From: Streptomyces sp. 2114.4
Lineage (GTDB): Bacteria > Actinomycetota > Actinomycetes > Streptomycetales > Streptomycetaceae
Direction: 5' to 3'
DNA length: 64,000 nt
Assembly (NCBI RefSeq): GCF_900187385.1
Contig: NZ_FYEY01000001.1
Coordinates: forward strand, 1,240,001-1,304,000
Position 1 is the first letter of the stretch; each line of letters begins with the position of its first letter. Below, in pieces: positions 39,178 through 51,220 of this stretch. The notes under the pieces are model-generated. The model saw nothing but the letters and a program-made list of their open reading frames with translations, searched no databases and was not told the origin of the DNA. Position numbers and translations under genes: made by a program.

Positions 39178-41340
39178 TCACCCCAGATCGGGCGGATCGA
39201 TCCGTACCCGTACCGCCTCGCCCTCCCGCTTGACCAGCCGGGCCGCGCGGGCGGCCTTGAGCGCCGCGGCGAGGGCGGCACCCTTGCCGGGACGGACGCG
39301 GACCAGCGCGCGTTCCCACTGCTCGCCCGGCGGAGGATCGCCGGGGCGGCGCGGGCGCGCGGGGTCCGGCACCGGCAGCGGAACGGGCCCCAACACTTCG
39401 GCGCCCACGGGGAGTTCGGCATCCCTCAGCAGCTCGACGACGTCCTCGGCGCGGCCGGCCACCGAAGCCATCCGCGACACCGGAGGGAAGCCCAGCTCGG
39501 CCCGTTCGGCCAGCTCGCGGACCGCATGGCCGACCGGGTCCCAGCGCACCAGCGCCTGCACCGGCCGCAGCGTCGGCTCCGCGATCACCGCGACGGTGCC
39601 GCCCTCCGCCTGGCCGCGGACCAGCGCGGCGGCGCCCAGCCAGCGGCGCAGCGCCTCCTCCCCCGCCCGCAGGTCGGGGCGCCCCAGCAGCGCCCAGCCG
39701 TCCAGCAGCAGCGCCGCCGCATAACCGCCGTCCTCGGCCACCGGCTCCGCGCCGGGCGTGCTCACCACCAGCGCGGGAGCGCCCGGAACCGTCGCCAGCA
39801 CATGATCGCGCCCCGAGGTGCGCACCGGGACCGACGGGAACACCCGGCCCAGCTCCTCGGCCGTCCGCCGCGCGCCCACGACCTGGGCCCGCAGCCGCGC
39901 CCCGCCGCACTCGGCGCAGTGCCAGTCCGGCTCGGGCCGGCCACACCACGCACAGGCCAGCTCGCCCGCGTCCTGCGACTCCAGCGGGCCCGCACAGGCC
40001 CGGCAGCGCGCGGGGGTGCGGCAGCGTTCGCAGGCCAGACGGGGCGCATACCCCCGGCGCGGCACCTGGACGAGCACCGGTCCGCGCCGCAGGCCCTCGC
40101 GCACCACCTGCCAGGCCATCGTCGGCAGCCGGGCGGCGCGCGCCGCGGCGTCCCGCGCCTCGTCACCGTCGCTGACCGTACGCACCAGGGGGGCCGCGGT
40201 CCGCACCTGCTCGCGCTCGGCGGTCAGCGGGCGCGCCCAGCCGGTCTCGACGAGCTGGGCCGCCTCGACCGTGCAGCTCAGCCCGCCCAGCAGGAACCCG
40301 GCGCGCTCATTGACCGACCGCTGGATAAGGACCTCACGGGCGTGTGGCTGGGGTGCATGCGGGTCGCTGTGGCTGGCGTCCCCGTCGTCCCACAGGGCGA
40401 CCAGGCCGAGGCCGGCGACCGGTGCGAACATCGCCGCGCGCGTCCCGACCACGGCGCGCACCGCGCCACGGCTGACCGCCAGCCAGCGGCGGTAGCGCTC
40501 CTCGGGCCCGGCATCGGCGGTCAGCAGCACATGCCGGCCCTCCCCGATCAGCTCGCCGAGGGCCGCGTCCACCCGCGCGGCGGCGCGCCCGTCCGGCACC
40601 ACCACCAGCGCGCCCCGCCCGCCGGCCAGCGCCGCGGCCACCGCCCGCGCCAGCTCCTGCGGCCAGGTCGCCCCGGGCAGCGCCGTCCACACCGCCCGCG
40701 GCACATCCCCCCGCGTCAGCGCCGCCAGGAACCCGGGGCCCGCGCCGTAGCGCGTCCAACTGCCGGGCTCCGGGGCGGCGTTGGGTGGCAGTGGCGCAGG
40801 CGACGGCTTGGCCTCAGCCCGCGCCCGGCGCGGCGGCACGGCCAGCTGCACCACATCGGCGAGCGTCCCGGCATAGCGGTCCGCCACCGCCCGGCACAGC
40901 CCCAGCAGCTCGGGCGTCAGCACCCGCTCGGACGACAGCACCTGCGCGATCGGGGCGAGCACCCCGCGGTAGTCGCTCTCCGCGGCCCGCTCCACGATGA
41001 ATCCGCTGACCAGCTTGCCGCCCTCACGGCGGCCCCCCTTCTCCCCCGCCCCGAAGCGCACCCGCACCCGCACGCCGGGCTGGGCCTCGGCGTCCATCGC
41101 CGCGGGCACCGCGTAATCGAAATAGCGGTCGAGGTGCACCAGCCCCTTGTCGACCAGCACCCGCGCCACCGGCAGCCCGGCGGCCAGCTCGGCCCCCCGC
41201 CACGTCCGCGGCTTCGCCCGCTCCGCCTTGGTCTCCCGCACGGCCTCCCGGATGAGGGCCAACTGCTCGCCCGCACCCGACGCCCCCGCCTCCGGTCGCC
41301 CGTTCTCCCTGCTCACAGCATCAGTCTTAGCAGATGGCAC
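39178..41340 (-). CDS. priA: primosomal protein N' (PriA), helicase motifs lost
   Basis: Replication restart protein of 720 residues. The N-terminal 3'-DNA-binding domain (about 55-170, VHLDRYFDYAVPAAMDAEAQ) and the eight-cysteine zinc module (LACERCRTPARCRACAGPL and LACAWCGRPEPDWHCAECGG, about 435-485) are kept. However, the Walker A loop is replaced by ALPGATWPQELARAV and the DEAH box by WDDGDASHSDPHAP, so ATP-driven unwinding is unlikely; actinobacterial PriA proteins are known for this. GTG at 41340 is used; a GTG at 41316 is an alternative, neither with a strong ribosome binding site. Confidence 0.92.
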   Translation of the reverse strand: MPSAKTDAVSRENGRPEAGASGAGEQLALIREAVRETKAERAKPRTWRGAELAAGLPVARVLVDKGLVHLDRYFDYAVPAAMDAEAQPGVRVRVRFGAGEKGGRREGGKLVSGFIVERAAESDYRGVLAPIAQVLSSERVLTPELLGLCRAVADRYAGTLADVVQLAVPPRRARAEAKPSPAPLPPNAAPEPGSWTRYGAGPGFLAALTRGDVPRAVWTALPGATWPQELARAVAAALAGGRGALVVVPDGRAAARVDAALGELIGEGRHVLLTADAGPEERYRRWLAVSRGAVRAVVGTRAAMFAPVAGLGLVALWDDGDASHSDPHAPQPHAREVLIQRSVNERAGFLLGGLSCTVEAAQLVETGWARPLTAEREQVRTAAPLVRTVSDGDEARDAAARAARLPTMAWQVVREGLRRGPVLVQVPRRGYAPRLACERCRTPARCRACAGPLESQDAGELACAWCGRPEPDWHCAECGGARLRAQVVGARRTAEELGRVFPSVPVRTSGRDHVLATVPGAPALVVSTPGAEPVAEDGGYAAALLLDGWALLGRPDLRAGEEALRRWLGAAALVRGQAEGGTVAVIAEPTLRPVQALVRWDPVGHAVRELAERAELGFPPVSRMASVAGRAEDVVELLRDAELPVGAEVLGPVPLPVPDPARPRRPGDPPPGEQWERALVRVRPGKGAALAAALKAARAARLVKREGEAVRVRIDPPDLG

Positions 41341-41365
41341 GGACAGCGAGGGGTGCCTGTGGACA

Positions 41366-41407
41366 GCCGACGGCCCCGGACCACTGGTGCGGTCCGGGGC
41401 CGTCGGC
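41366..41407 (-). terminator. metK terminator hairpin
   Basis: Perfect 17-base arms GCCGACGGCCCCGGACC (41366-41382) and its complement (41391-41407) with an 8-base loop, 34 bases after the metK stop. Confidence 0.85.
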
Positions 41408-41441
41408 CACTACACGGGCGATACGAAAACCGGGAGGAGCC

Positions 41442-42650
41442 TCAGAGACCCGCGGCCTTCTTCAGGGCCTCCACGCGGTCCGTGCGCTCCCAGGTGAAGT
41501 CCTCCAGCTCACGGCCGAAGTGGCCGTAGGCGGCGGTCTGGGAGTAGATCGGGCGGAGCAGATCGAGGTCGCGGATGATGGCGGCCGGGCGGAGGTCGAA
41601 GACCTCGCCGATGGCCTGCTCGATCTTGTCGGTGTCGACGGTGGCGGTGCCGAAGGTCTCGACGAAGAGACCGACCGGCTCGGCCTTGCCGATGGCGTAG
41701 GCGACCTGGACCTCACAGCGGGCCGCGAGGCCGGCCGCGACGACGTTCTTCGCGACCCAGCGCATCGCGTAGGCGGCCGAGCGGTCGACCTTGGACGGGT
41801 CCTTGCCGGAGAAGGCACCGCCGCCGTGGCGGGCCATGCCGCCGTAGGTGTCGATGATGATCTTGCGGCCGGTGAGGCCGGCGTCACCCATGGGGCCGCC
41901 GATCTCGAAGCGGCCGGTCGGGTTGACCAGCAGCCGGTAGCCGTCGGTGTCCAGCTTGATGCCGTCCTCGACGAGCTGGGCCAGGACGTGCTCGACGACG
42001 AACTCGCGGATGTCGGGAGCGAGCAGCGAGTCGAGGTCGATGTCGCTGGCGTGCTGGGAGGAGACCACGACGGTGTCGAGGCGGACGGCCTTGTGGCCGT
42101 CGTACTCGATGGTGACCTGGGTCTTGCCGTCGGGACGGAGGTAGGGGATGGTGCCGTTCTTGCGGACCTCGGACAGGCGCTTGGACAGGCGGTGCGCGAG
42201 GTTGATCGGGAGCGGCATCAGCTCCGGGGTCTCGTCGCAGGCGTAGCCGAACATCAGGCCTTGGTCGCCCGCGCCCTGCTTGTCCAGCTCGTCGTCGTCG
42301 CCCTCGACGCGGTTCTCGTACGCGGTGTCGACACCCTGGGCGATGTCCGGGGACTGCGCGCCGATGGACACCGAGACGCCACAGGAGGCGCCGTCGAAGC
42401 CCTTCTTGGACGAGTCGTAACCGATGTCCAGGATCTTGTTGCGGACGAGGTTGGGGATGTCGGCGTACGCCTTCGTCGTCACCTCGCCGGCCACATGCAC
42501 CAGGCCGGTGGTGATCAACGTCTCCACGGCGACCCGGGAGGTCGGGTCTTCCTTGAGGAGAGCGTCGAGGATGGTGTCGCTGATCTGGTCAGCGATCTTG
42601 TCGGGGTGGCCCTCGGTGACGGACTCCGAGGTGAACAGGCGGCGGGACAC
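41442..42650 (-). CDS. metK: S-adenosylmethionine synthetase
   Basis: Makes SAM from methionine and ATP. 402 residues beginning [20 protein letters not shown], with the ATP/Mg motif [12 protein letters not shown] (14-25), [17 protein letters not shown] (about 133) and the P-loop-like [19 protein letters not shown] (about 277). K+ site residues follow. It lies between coaBC and priA on the same strand with its own promoter region. SAM also promotes antibiotic production in streptomycetes, but nothing here addresses that. Confidence 0.97.
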   Translation of the reverse strand: MSRRLFTSESVTEGHPDKIADQISDTILDALLKEDPTSRVAVETLITTGLVHVAGEVTTKAYADIPNLVRNKILDIGYDSSKKGFDGASCGVSVSIGAQSPDIAQGVDTAYENRVEGDDDELDKQGAGDQGLMFGYACDETPELMPLPINLAHRLSKRLSEVRKNGTIPYLRPDGKTQVTIEYDGHKAVRLDTVVVSSQHASDIDLDSLLAPDIREFVVEHVLAQLVEDGIKLDTDGYRLLVNPTGRFEIGGPMGDAGLTGRKIIIDTYGGMARHGGGAFSGKDPSKVDRSAAYAMRWVAKNVVAAGLAARCEVQVAYAIGKAEPVGLFVETFGTATVDTDKIEQAIGEVFDLRPAAIIRDLDLLRPIYSQTAAYGHFGRELEDFTWERTDRVEALKKAAGL

Positions 42651-42696
42651 ATCGCTCCCTGGGGTTGCAGCGGCTGCTGGCTGATCATTGGCGGAA

Positions 42697-42719
42697 GGGC
42701 CGAGAGCTGCGCTCGGCCC
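42697..42719 (-). promoter_or_regulatory. hairpin in the metK leader
   Basis: GGGCCGAG (42697-42704) and CTCGGCCC (42712-42719) form a perfect 8-base stem with a 7-base loop. A -10-like GATAAA lies just upstream on the minus strand (plus-strand TTTATC at 42734-42739), so the hairpin would sit near the 5' end of the metK mRNA. No known SAM riboswitch pattern is seen. Confidence 0.45.
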
Positions 42720-42903
42720 GATCCACTCGCCAGTTTATCGGTCGTGTGCGGCGTTCGGGCACGCGGTCTCGATTTATGGACCCCCCGTGACCTGGGACAC
42801 CACGGCCCTCGGTAGGACGATCACCTCGAGTATGGGCCGGGTCAAGGGGACATGCCGGAGTGTAGACGGCCGGTGGGGTGACTCCCGGGTCCGTTCGGGC
42901 GCG

Positions 42904-44139
42904 TCAGGGGCGAGTCTCGGCCAGGCGGGGCGCGACCAGGTCCCAGAGCGTGTCGGCCAGGTCTTCCTTGAGGCCGTACGGGACCGGCGTCTCGGTTCCG
43001 TCGGCCGCCAGGATCACCGCCTCGTTCTCCGCCGAACCGAAGGCCTTGTGCTCGCCGACCTCATTGACGACCAGCAGGTCACACCCCTTGCGGGCCAGCT
43101 TGGCGCGACCGTTGGCGAGCACGTCGTCGGTCTCCGCGGCGAAGCCCACCACGAGCTGGCCGGGGCGGGCCCGCTCGGCGGAGAGTTCGGCGAGGATGTC
43201 CGGATTTCGGACCAGAGTGACCGGTTCCGGCTCCCGCCCTTCCACCTTCTTGATCTTGCCGCTGGCGTAGACGGCAGGCCGGAAATCGGCGACGGCGGCG
43301 GCCATGATCACCGCGTCGGCGTCCGCGGCCGCCTTCCGCATCGCCTCATGGAGCTGACGGGCGGTACCGATGCGGATCACGTCCACCCCGGCCGGATCGG
43401 GCAGCTCGGTGTTGCCGGCGACCAGGGTGACCTGGGCGCCGCGGGCCGCCGCCGTACGGGCGAGCGCGTAGCCCTGCAGGCCGGAGGAGCGGTTGCCGAG
43501 GTAGCGGACGGGGTCCAGCGGCTCGCGGGTGCCGCCCGCGCTGACCACCACACGGCGGCCGGCCAGATCCTGCTCCGCCGCCCGGTCGCCGCGGGCCAGC
43601 ACCCGGCGGCAGAACGCGAAGATCTCGGCCGGGTCGGGGAAACGCCCCTTGCCGGTGTCGGCGCCGGTCAGCCGGCCGACCGCCGGGTCGATGACGAGGG
43701 CGCCGCGGCGGCGCAGCGTGGCGACGTTCTCCTGGGTGGCGGGGTGCTCCCACATCTCGGTGTGCATCGCCGGGGCGAAGACCACCGGACAGCGCGCGGT
43801 GAGCAGAGTGTTGGTCAGCAGGTCGTCGGCCAGGCCGTGGGCCGCCTTGGCGAGCAGGTCGGCGGTGGCGGGGGCCACCACGACGAGGTCGGCGCTCTGG
43901 CCGATCCGGACGTGCGGGACCTCGTGGACGGATTCCCAGACCTCGGTGCCGGCCGGGTGGCCGGACAGCGCCGACCAGGTGGCCTCCCCGACGAAGTGCA
44001 GCGCCGAGGCGGTCGGCACGACCCGTACGTCGTGCCCGGACTCGGTCAGCCGCCGCAGCAGCTCACACGCCTTGTAGGCGGCGATCCCGCCGCTCACCCC
44101 CAGGACGACCCTGGGCCGCTCCCGCTCACGCCTGTCCAT
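42904..44139 (-). CDS. coaBC: bifunctional phosphopantothenoylcysteine decarboxylase/ligase
   Basis: Two steps of coenzyme A synthesis: CoaB joins phosphopantothenate to cysteine using CTP, CoaC decarboxylates the product with FMN. 411 residues. The CoaC half (1-190) shows VVLGVSGGIAAYKACELLR, VVAPATADLLAK and APAMHTEMWEHPAT; the CoaB half (195-405) starts AGGTREPLDPVRYLGNRSSG and contains AAAVADFRP and the KIKK motif. It follows rpoZ, from which it is separated by a strong terminator hairpin. Confidence 0.96.
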   Translation of the reverse strand: MDRRERERPRVVLGVSGGIAAYKACELLRRLTESGHDVRVVPTASALHFVGEATWSALSGHPAGTEVWESVHEVPHVRIGQSADLVVVAPATADLLAKAAHGLADDLLTNTLLTARCPVVFAPAMHTEMWEHPATQENVATLRRRGALVIDPAVGRLTGADTGKGRFPDPAEIFAFCRRVLARGDRAAEQDLAGRRVVVSAGGTREPLDPVRYLGNRSSGLQGYALARTAAARGAQVTLVAGNTELPDPAGVDVIRIGTARQLHEAMRKAAADADAVIMAAAVADFRPAVYASGKIKKVEGREPEPVTLVRNPDILAELSAERARPGQLVVGFAAETDDVLANGRAKLARKGCDLLVVNEVGEHKAFGSAENEAVILAADGTETPVPYGLKEDLADTLWDLVAPRLAETRP

Positions 44140-44189
44140 CGCTTCGCCGCTCCCCGGGCCTTAAGTCCCTACGTATTGCCCCTATGACA

Positions 44190-44253
44190 CACCAGGGGCC
44201 CGGCTGGGGGCCCTCCCAGCGTTGGCTGGGGGAGCTCCGCCGGGCCCCTGGTG
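44190..44253 (-). terminator. large rpoZ terminator
   Basis: Perfect 15-base outer stem CACCAGGGGCCCGGC (44190-44204) / GCCGGGCCCCTGGTG (44239-44253) enclosing a second, nearly perfect CTCCCAGC/GCTGGGGG hairpin, starting 14 bases after the rpoZ stop. This double structure is longer than a normal terminator. Confidence 0.85.
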
Positions 44254-44267
44254 AAAAGTGCCGCTGC

Positions 44268-44540
44268 TTACTGAGCCGGGCCCTCGATGGCCTCGGAGGT
44301 CAGCAGGCCCGCGTTGATCTCGCGCAGCGCGATCGACAGGGGCTTCTCATGGACGTGGGTGTCCACGAGCGGGCCGACGTACTCGAGCAGGCCCTCGCCG
44401 AGCTGCGAGTAGTAGGCGTTGATCTGGCGCGCACGCTTGGCGGCGTAGATCACCAGGCTGTACTTCGAGTCGGTGGCCTCGAGAAGCTCATCAATGGGCG
44501 GGTTGATGATGCCCTCGGGTGCGGTGATGGAAGAGGACAC
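44268..44540 (-). CDS. rpoZ: RNA polymerase omega subunit
   Basis: Small core subunit that assists folding of beta-prime. 90 residues with the omega signature [20 protein letters not shown] and [20 protein letters not shown]. The N-terminal [10 protein letters not shown] is the actinobacterial extension. GTG start at 44540 with GGAAGG upstream. It follows gmk by 71 bases, the usual order gmk-rpoZ-coaBC. Confidence 0.96.
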   Translation of the reverse strand: MSSSITAPEGIINPPIDELLEATDSKYSLVIYAAKRARQINAYYSQLGEGLLEYVGPLVDTHVHEKPLSIALREINAGLLTSEAIEGPAQ

Positions 44541-44611
44541 TCTCTACCTTCCGAAGGGGGATGAAGCGGGGGTGTGACGCAAAGTCTTCGACGGTCCGGG
44601 GAGCTGCGCGG

Positions 44612-45232
44612 TCAGCCGCTGGTGTTCTCGTCTCCGGACCTATTCAGCATCAAGGCTAGCAGCTCACGGCTGACGTCCTCGACGGAGGTGTTGACAAGCG
44701 TCGTATCGAACTCCTTCTCCGCTGCCAGTTCGATCCTGGCGGCGGCCAGCCGGCGTTCGATGACCTCCGGCGCCTCCGTGCCCCGGCCGGTGAGCCGGCG
44801 GACCAGCTCGTCCCAGCTCGGCGGGGCCAGGAAGAGCAGATGCGCCTCCGCCATGGACTCGCGGACCTGGCGGGCGCCCTGCAGGTCGATCTCCAGCAGG
44901 ACCGGCTCCCCGGACTCCAGGCGGTCCAGCACCGCCTTGCGGGGAGTGCCGTACCGGTTGCCCGCGAACTCGGCCCATTCGAGCAGCTCGCCGTTGGCGA
45001 TGAGCTTGTCGAATTCCCCGTCGTCGACGAAGAAGTAGTGGACACCGTGCCGCTCCCCGGGGCGCGGCTTGCGGGTGGTGGCCGAAACCGAGAGCCAGAC
45101 CTCGGGGTGGACCTTGCGCATATGCGCGACGACCGTGCTCTTGCCGACCCCGGAGGGGCCGGAGAGCACGGTCAGTCGCGGTTGTCTGGCCGGGGGCGCG
45201 GGGGTCGTCCCCCCGGAGACTGCAGAACTCAT
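44612..45232 (-). CDS. gmk: guanylate kinase
   Basis: Phosphorylates GMP to GDP. 206 residues. P-loop [16 protein letters not shown] (about 23-38), the GMP-binding block [20 protein letters not shown] and [10 protein letters not shown] are clear. The 18 residues before the P-loop ([18 protein letters not shown]) are a low-complexity extension. The ATG at 45232 lacks a strong ribosome binding site. Downstream of sIHF by 38 bases and likely co-transcribed with it. Confidence 0.96.
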   Translation of the reverse strand: MSSAVSGGTTPAPPARQPRLTVLSGPSGVGKSTVVAHMRKVHPEVWLSVSATTRKPRPGERHGVHYFFVDDGEFDKLIANGELLEWAEFAGNRYGTPRKAVLDRLESGEPVLLEIDLQGARQVRESMAEAHLLFLAPPSWDELVRRLTGRGTEAPEVIERRLAAARIELAAEKEFDTTLVNTSVEDVSRELLALMLNRSGDENTSG

Positions 45233-45270
45233 GCAGCGATTATTCCAGCTTCCCGGTGATGCCGGAAAAT

Positions 45271-45594
45271 TCAGGAAGCAGTGCTGCCGAACTCGCGCTC
45301 CAGCGACGCGATCTGGTTGGAGCCAAGACCCCGGACTCGGCGGCTCTCGGAGATCCCGAGCCGTTCCATGATCTGCTTGGCGCGGACCTTGCCGACGCCC
45401 GGCAGGGACTCAAGGAGCGCGGAGACCTTCATCTTGCCGATGACGTCGTTCTCCTGGCCCTGCTTGATGACCTCATGGAGGGAAGCACCGGAGTGCTTGA
45501 GCCGATTCTTGACCTCGGCGCGCTCCCGGCGAGCCGCGGCGGCCTTCTCGAGCGCGGCTGCGCGCTGTTCAGGGGTAAGGGGCGGAAGAGCCAC
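45271..45594 (-). CDS. sihF: streptomycete integration host factor (sIHF)
   Basis: A nucleoid-associated DNA-binding protein of actinobacteria, unrelated to enteric IHF. 107 residues: a long N-terminal helix ([20 protein letters not shown]) and a helix-two-turn-helix core ([33 protein letters not shown]). In S. coelicolor it affects nucleoid compaction, sporulation and antibiotic production. GTG start at 45594. The gene has its own promoter region, since a terminator for pyrF lies between. Confidence 0.96.
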   Translation of the reverse strand: MALPPLTPEQRAAALEKAAAARRERAEVKNRLKHSGASLHEVIKQGQENDVIGKMKVSALLESLPGVGKVRAKQIMERLGISESRRVRGLGSNQIASLEREFGSTAS

Positions 45595-45749
45595 GCCTAC
45601 GTCACCTCGGATGTCGAACTGTCGGATACGGACCGGTGTGGAACCTAGTCGCCCCGCACCTGCGGAGCAACGAGCAACGCGCTTACGTGCAGTGCTCTCG
45701 TCGGAGACTAGCGCCAGAGGGCGCCAGAGTCAGCGAGAACAAGCGAAAA

Positions 45750-45777
45750 GTCCTGGTCAGACTCTGCTGACCAGGAC
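45750..45777 (-). terminator. intrinsic terminator of the pyr operon (after pyrF)
   Basis: 11-base stem with arms GTCCTGGTCAG (45750-45760) and CTGACCAGGAC (45767-45777), 6-base loop, followed on the minus strand by CTTTTCGCTTGTT. It starts 33 bases after the pyrF stop and is one of the few terminators here with a U-tract. Confidence 0.88.
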
Positions 45778-45809
45778 AATTCGGGACCAAAGTCCCCGTC
45801 GGAAGGCTC

Positions 45810-46721
45810 TCAATCGAGCGCGGTGCGCACTTCGCCGGCGAATCGGTCGGCCGCGGCGCGCAGTGCCGAGGTGTCCGGACCGTGCCGCAGCACCCCCCGG
45901 CTGACGCTCGGCACGACGTTGCGCACGGCGTCACCGAAGACCTTCGGGAGGTCGGCGGGGGTGGCGCCCTGGGCGCCGATGCCTGGGGCGAGCAGCGGGC
46001 CGTTGATCGCCAGGTCGAACGAGGAGAGATCGCCGAGCGTGGCGCCGACGACCGCGCCGAAGGAGCCCAGCGGCTCGGCACCGGCGTTCTCGGCGGCGAG
46101 GTGGCCGAGCATGGTCGCGGCGAGCGTGCGGCCGTCCTCGCGCACCGCCCGCTGGACCTCGGCGCCCTCCGGGTTGGAGGTGAGGGCGAGGACGAAGAGC
46201 CCGGCGCCGTTCTCGCGTGCCAGGTCGACGGCCGGCCGCAGCGAGCCGTACCCGAGGTACGGGGAGACGGTCAGCGCATCGGAGAACAGCGGCGAGTCCT
46301 TGCGCAGGTAGGTCTCGGCGTAGGCGGCCATGGTGGAGCCGATGTCGCCGCGCTTGGCGTCCATCAGCACCAGGGCCCCGCGCTCGCGCGCCTCCTCGAC
46401 GGCGGTCTCCAGGACGGCGAGGCCGCGGGAGCCGAAGCGCTCGAAGAACGCGGATTGTGGCTTGAAGAGCGCGACCGTCTCGCCCAGGGCCTCCACGACG
46501 GTCCGGGTGAACCGCGCCAGGCCCGCGACATCGTCGTTCAGGCCCCAGTCGGCCAGCAGCGAGGCGTGCGGGTCGATGCCGACGCAGAGGGGGCCGCGCT
46601 CGTCCATGGCGCGGCGGAGGCGGGCCCCGAAGGGGTTCGCAGACGAATCCTGCGGCCCGGAGGGCCTCGGTGAGGGGTGGTGGTCGGGCGACGGGCGGGC
46701 GCCAAAGGCTTCCTGGGTCAT
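45810..46721 (-). CDS. pyrF: orotidine 5'-phosphate decarboxylase
   Basis: Decarboxylates OMP to UMP, the last step of UMP synthesis. 303 residues, long (type 2) form. Core from about residue 33 (ARLRRAMDERGPLCVGIDPH); catalytic block VLMDAKRGDIGSTMAAYAET near 120-139. Residues 5-30 (ARPSPDHHPSPRPSG onward) are a Pro/Ser/His-rich extension encoded by a diverged copy of the repeat found between ribH and hisE. The ATG at 46721 overlaps the pyrD stop (ATGA). Last gene of the pyr operon. Confidence 0.95.
   Translation of the reverse strand: MTQEAFGARPSPDHHPSPRPSGPQDSSANPFGARLRRAMDERGPLCVGIDPHASLLADWGLNDDVAGLARFTRTVVEALGETVALFKPQSAFFERFGSRGLAVLETAVEEARERGALVLMDAKRGDIGSTMAAYAETYLRKDSPLFSDALTVSPYLGYGSLRPAVDLARENGAGLFVLALTSNPEGAEVQRAVREDGRTLAATMLGHLAAENAGAEPLGSFGAVVGATLGDLSSFDLAINGPLLAPGIGAQGATPADLPKVFGDAVRNVVPSVSRGVLRHGPDTSALRAAADRFAGEVRTALD
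46664..46702. repeat. dispersed repeat copy within the pyrF 5' end
   Basis: About 39 bases (GCCTCGGTGAGGGGTGGTGG, then CGGGCGACGGGCGGGCGCC) match the 43-44 bp unit of the 4108-4223 array with about four differences. It codes for the Pro/Ser-rich N-terminal extension of PyrF. Confidence 0.75.
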
Positions 46722-47827
46722 GCGGTCACCTTCTTGTGCTCGGCGCCGACGGCGTCGGCGAGCGTGGCGTACGGGCTGTTGCGCAGGCGGGCGGCGAGGC
46801 CCTTGTGCATCGCGCGGCACCAGAACGGGCCCTGGTAGATGAAGGCGCTGTAGCCCTGGACCAGGGTGGCGCCGGCCAGGATGCGCTGCCAGGCGTCCTC
46901 GGCGTTCTCGATGCCGCCCACCCCGATGAGGGTGACCGTGTCGCCGACGCGGGCGTAGAGGCGGCGCAGCACCTCCAGGGAGCGCTCCTTGACGGGCGCG
47001 CCGGACAGCCCGCCGGTCTCGGCGGTCAGCTTCGGGTCGGAGACCAGGCCAAGGCCCTCGCGGGCGATGGTGGTGTTGGTGGCGATGATCCCGTCCAGGC
47101 CCAGCTCGACGGCCAGGTCGGCGACCGCGTCCACGTCCGCGTCGGCGAGGTCGGGAGCGATCTTGACCAGCAGGGGGACCCGGCGGCCGGTGACCGTACG
47201 GTCGGCGGCCTCGCGGACGGCCGTCAGCAGCGGGCGCAGATGGTCGACGGCCTGGAGGTTGCGCAGCCCCGGGGTGTTCGGGGAGGAGACATTGACGACC
47301 AGGTAGTCGGCGTGCCGGGCAAGCCGCTCGGTGGAGGTGACGTAGTCGGCGACGGCTTCGTCCTCCGGTACGACCTTGGTCTTGCCGATGTTGACGCCGA
47401 CGGTGGCCGGGAAGACGGGGTTGCGGGCGGCCAGACGGGCCGCCACGGACGCGGAGCCGTCGTTGTTGAACCCCATCCGGTTGATCAGCGCGCGGTCCGC
47501 CACGAGCCGGAACAGGCGCTTCTTGGGGTTGCCGGGCTGCGGCTGGGCGGTGACCGTGCCGATCTCGACATGGTCGAAACCGAGCATGGTCATCCCGTCG
47601 ATCGCGACGGCGTTCTTGTCGAAGCCGGCGGCCAGGCCGAAGGGGCCGTGCATCCGGCGGCCCAGGGCCTCGGTGCGCAGCTCCCGGTAGCGGGGCGCGA
47701 GTGCGGCCGCCAGGAAGGTGCGCAGCACGGGGACGCGCACGGCCAGCTGGATCCAGCGGAAGGCCAGGTGGTGGGCCTGCTCGGGGTCCATGCGCTTGAA
47801 GATCAGGTGGAAGAAGAGGCGGTACAT
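46718..47827 (-). CDS. pyrD: quinone-dependent dihydroorotate dehydrogenase
   Basis: Oxidises dihydroorotate to orotate at the membrane. 369 residues, class 2 enzyme: N-terminal membrane-associating helices ([20 protein letters not shown]), then the FMN barrel with [45 protein letters not shown] (catalytic Ser), IATNTT and [20 protein letters not shown]. The ATG at 47827 starts the first helix; an in-frame ATG 42 bases earlier was rejected. A hairpin separates it from carB. Confidence 0.95.
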   Translation of the reverse strand: MYRLFFHLIFKRMDPEQAHHLAFRWIQLAVRVPVLRTFLAAALAPRYRELRTEALGRRMHGPFGLAAGFDKNAVAIDGMTMLGFDHVEIGTVTAQPQPGNPKKRLFRLVADRALINRMGFNNDGSASVAARLAARNPVFPATVGVNIGKTKVVPEDEAVADYVTSTERLARHADYLVVNVSSPNTPGLRNLQAVDHLRPLLTAVREAADRTVTGRRVPLLVKIAPDLADADVDAVADLAVELGLDGIIATNTTIAREGLGLVSDPKLTAETGGLSGAPVKERSLEVLRRLYARVGDTVTLIGVGGIENAEDAWQRILAGATLVQGYSAFIYQGPFWCRAMHKGLAARLRNSPYATLADAVGAEHKKVTA

Positions 47828-47872
47828 CGTCGGGGTGGGCCTTCCGGGGTGAGGAGTGCGAGGGCTCATGAA

Positions 47873-47901
47873 GAGGGGGACACCGCGTCGGTGTCCCCCT
47901 C
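47873..47901 (-). terminator. hairpin between carB and pyrD
   Basis: Perfect 12-base stem GAGGGGGACACC / GGTGTCCCCCTC with a 5-base loop, 8 bases after the carB stop. It may be a partial terminator setting lower expression of pyrD and pyrF, or an mRNA-stabilising end. Confidence 0.65.
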
Positions 47902-47908
47902 CTGGCCG

Positions 47909-51212
<3,304 letters not shown>

Positions 51213-51220
<8 letters not shown>

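Noticed and set aside
42651..42903. SAM riboswitch before metK
   Set aside because: None of the conserved SAM-I, SAM-II or SAM-IV cores could be found on the minus strand.
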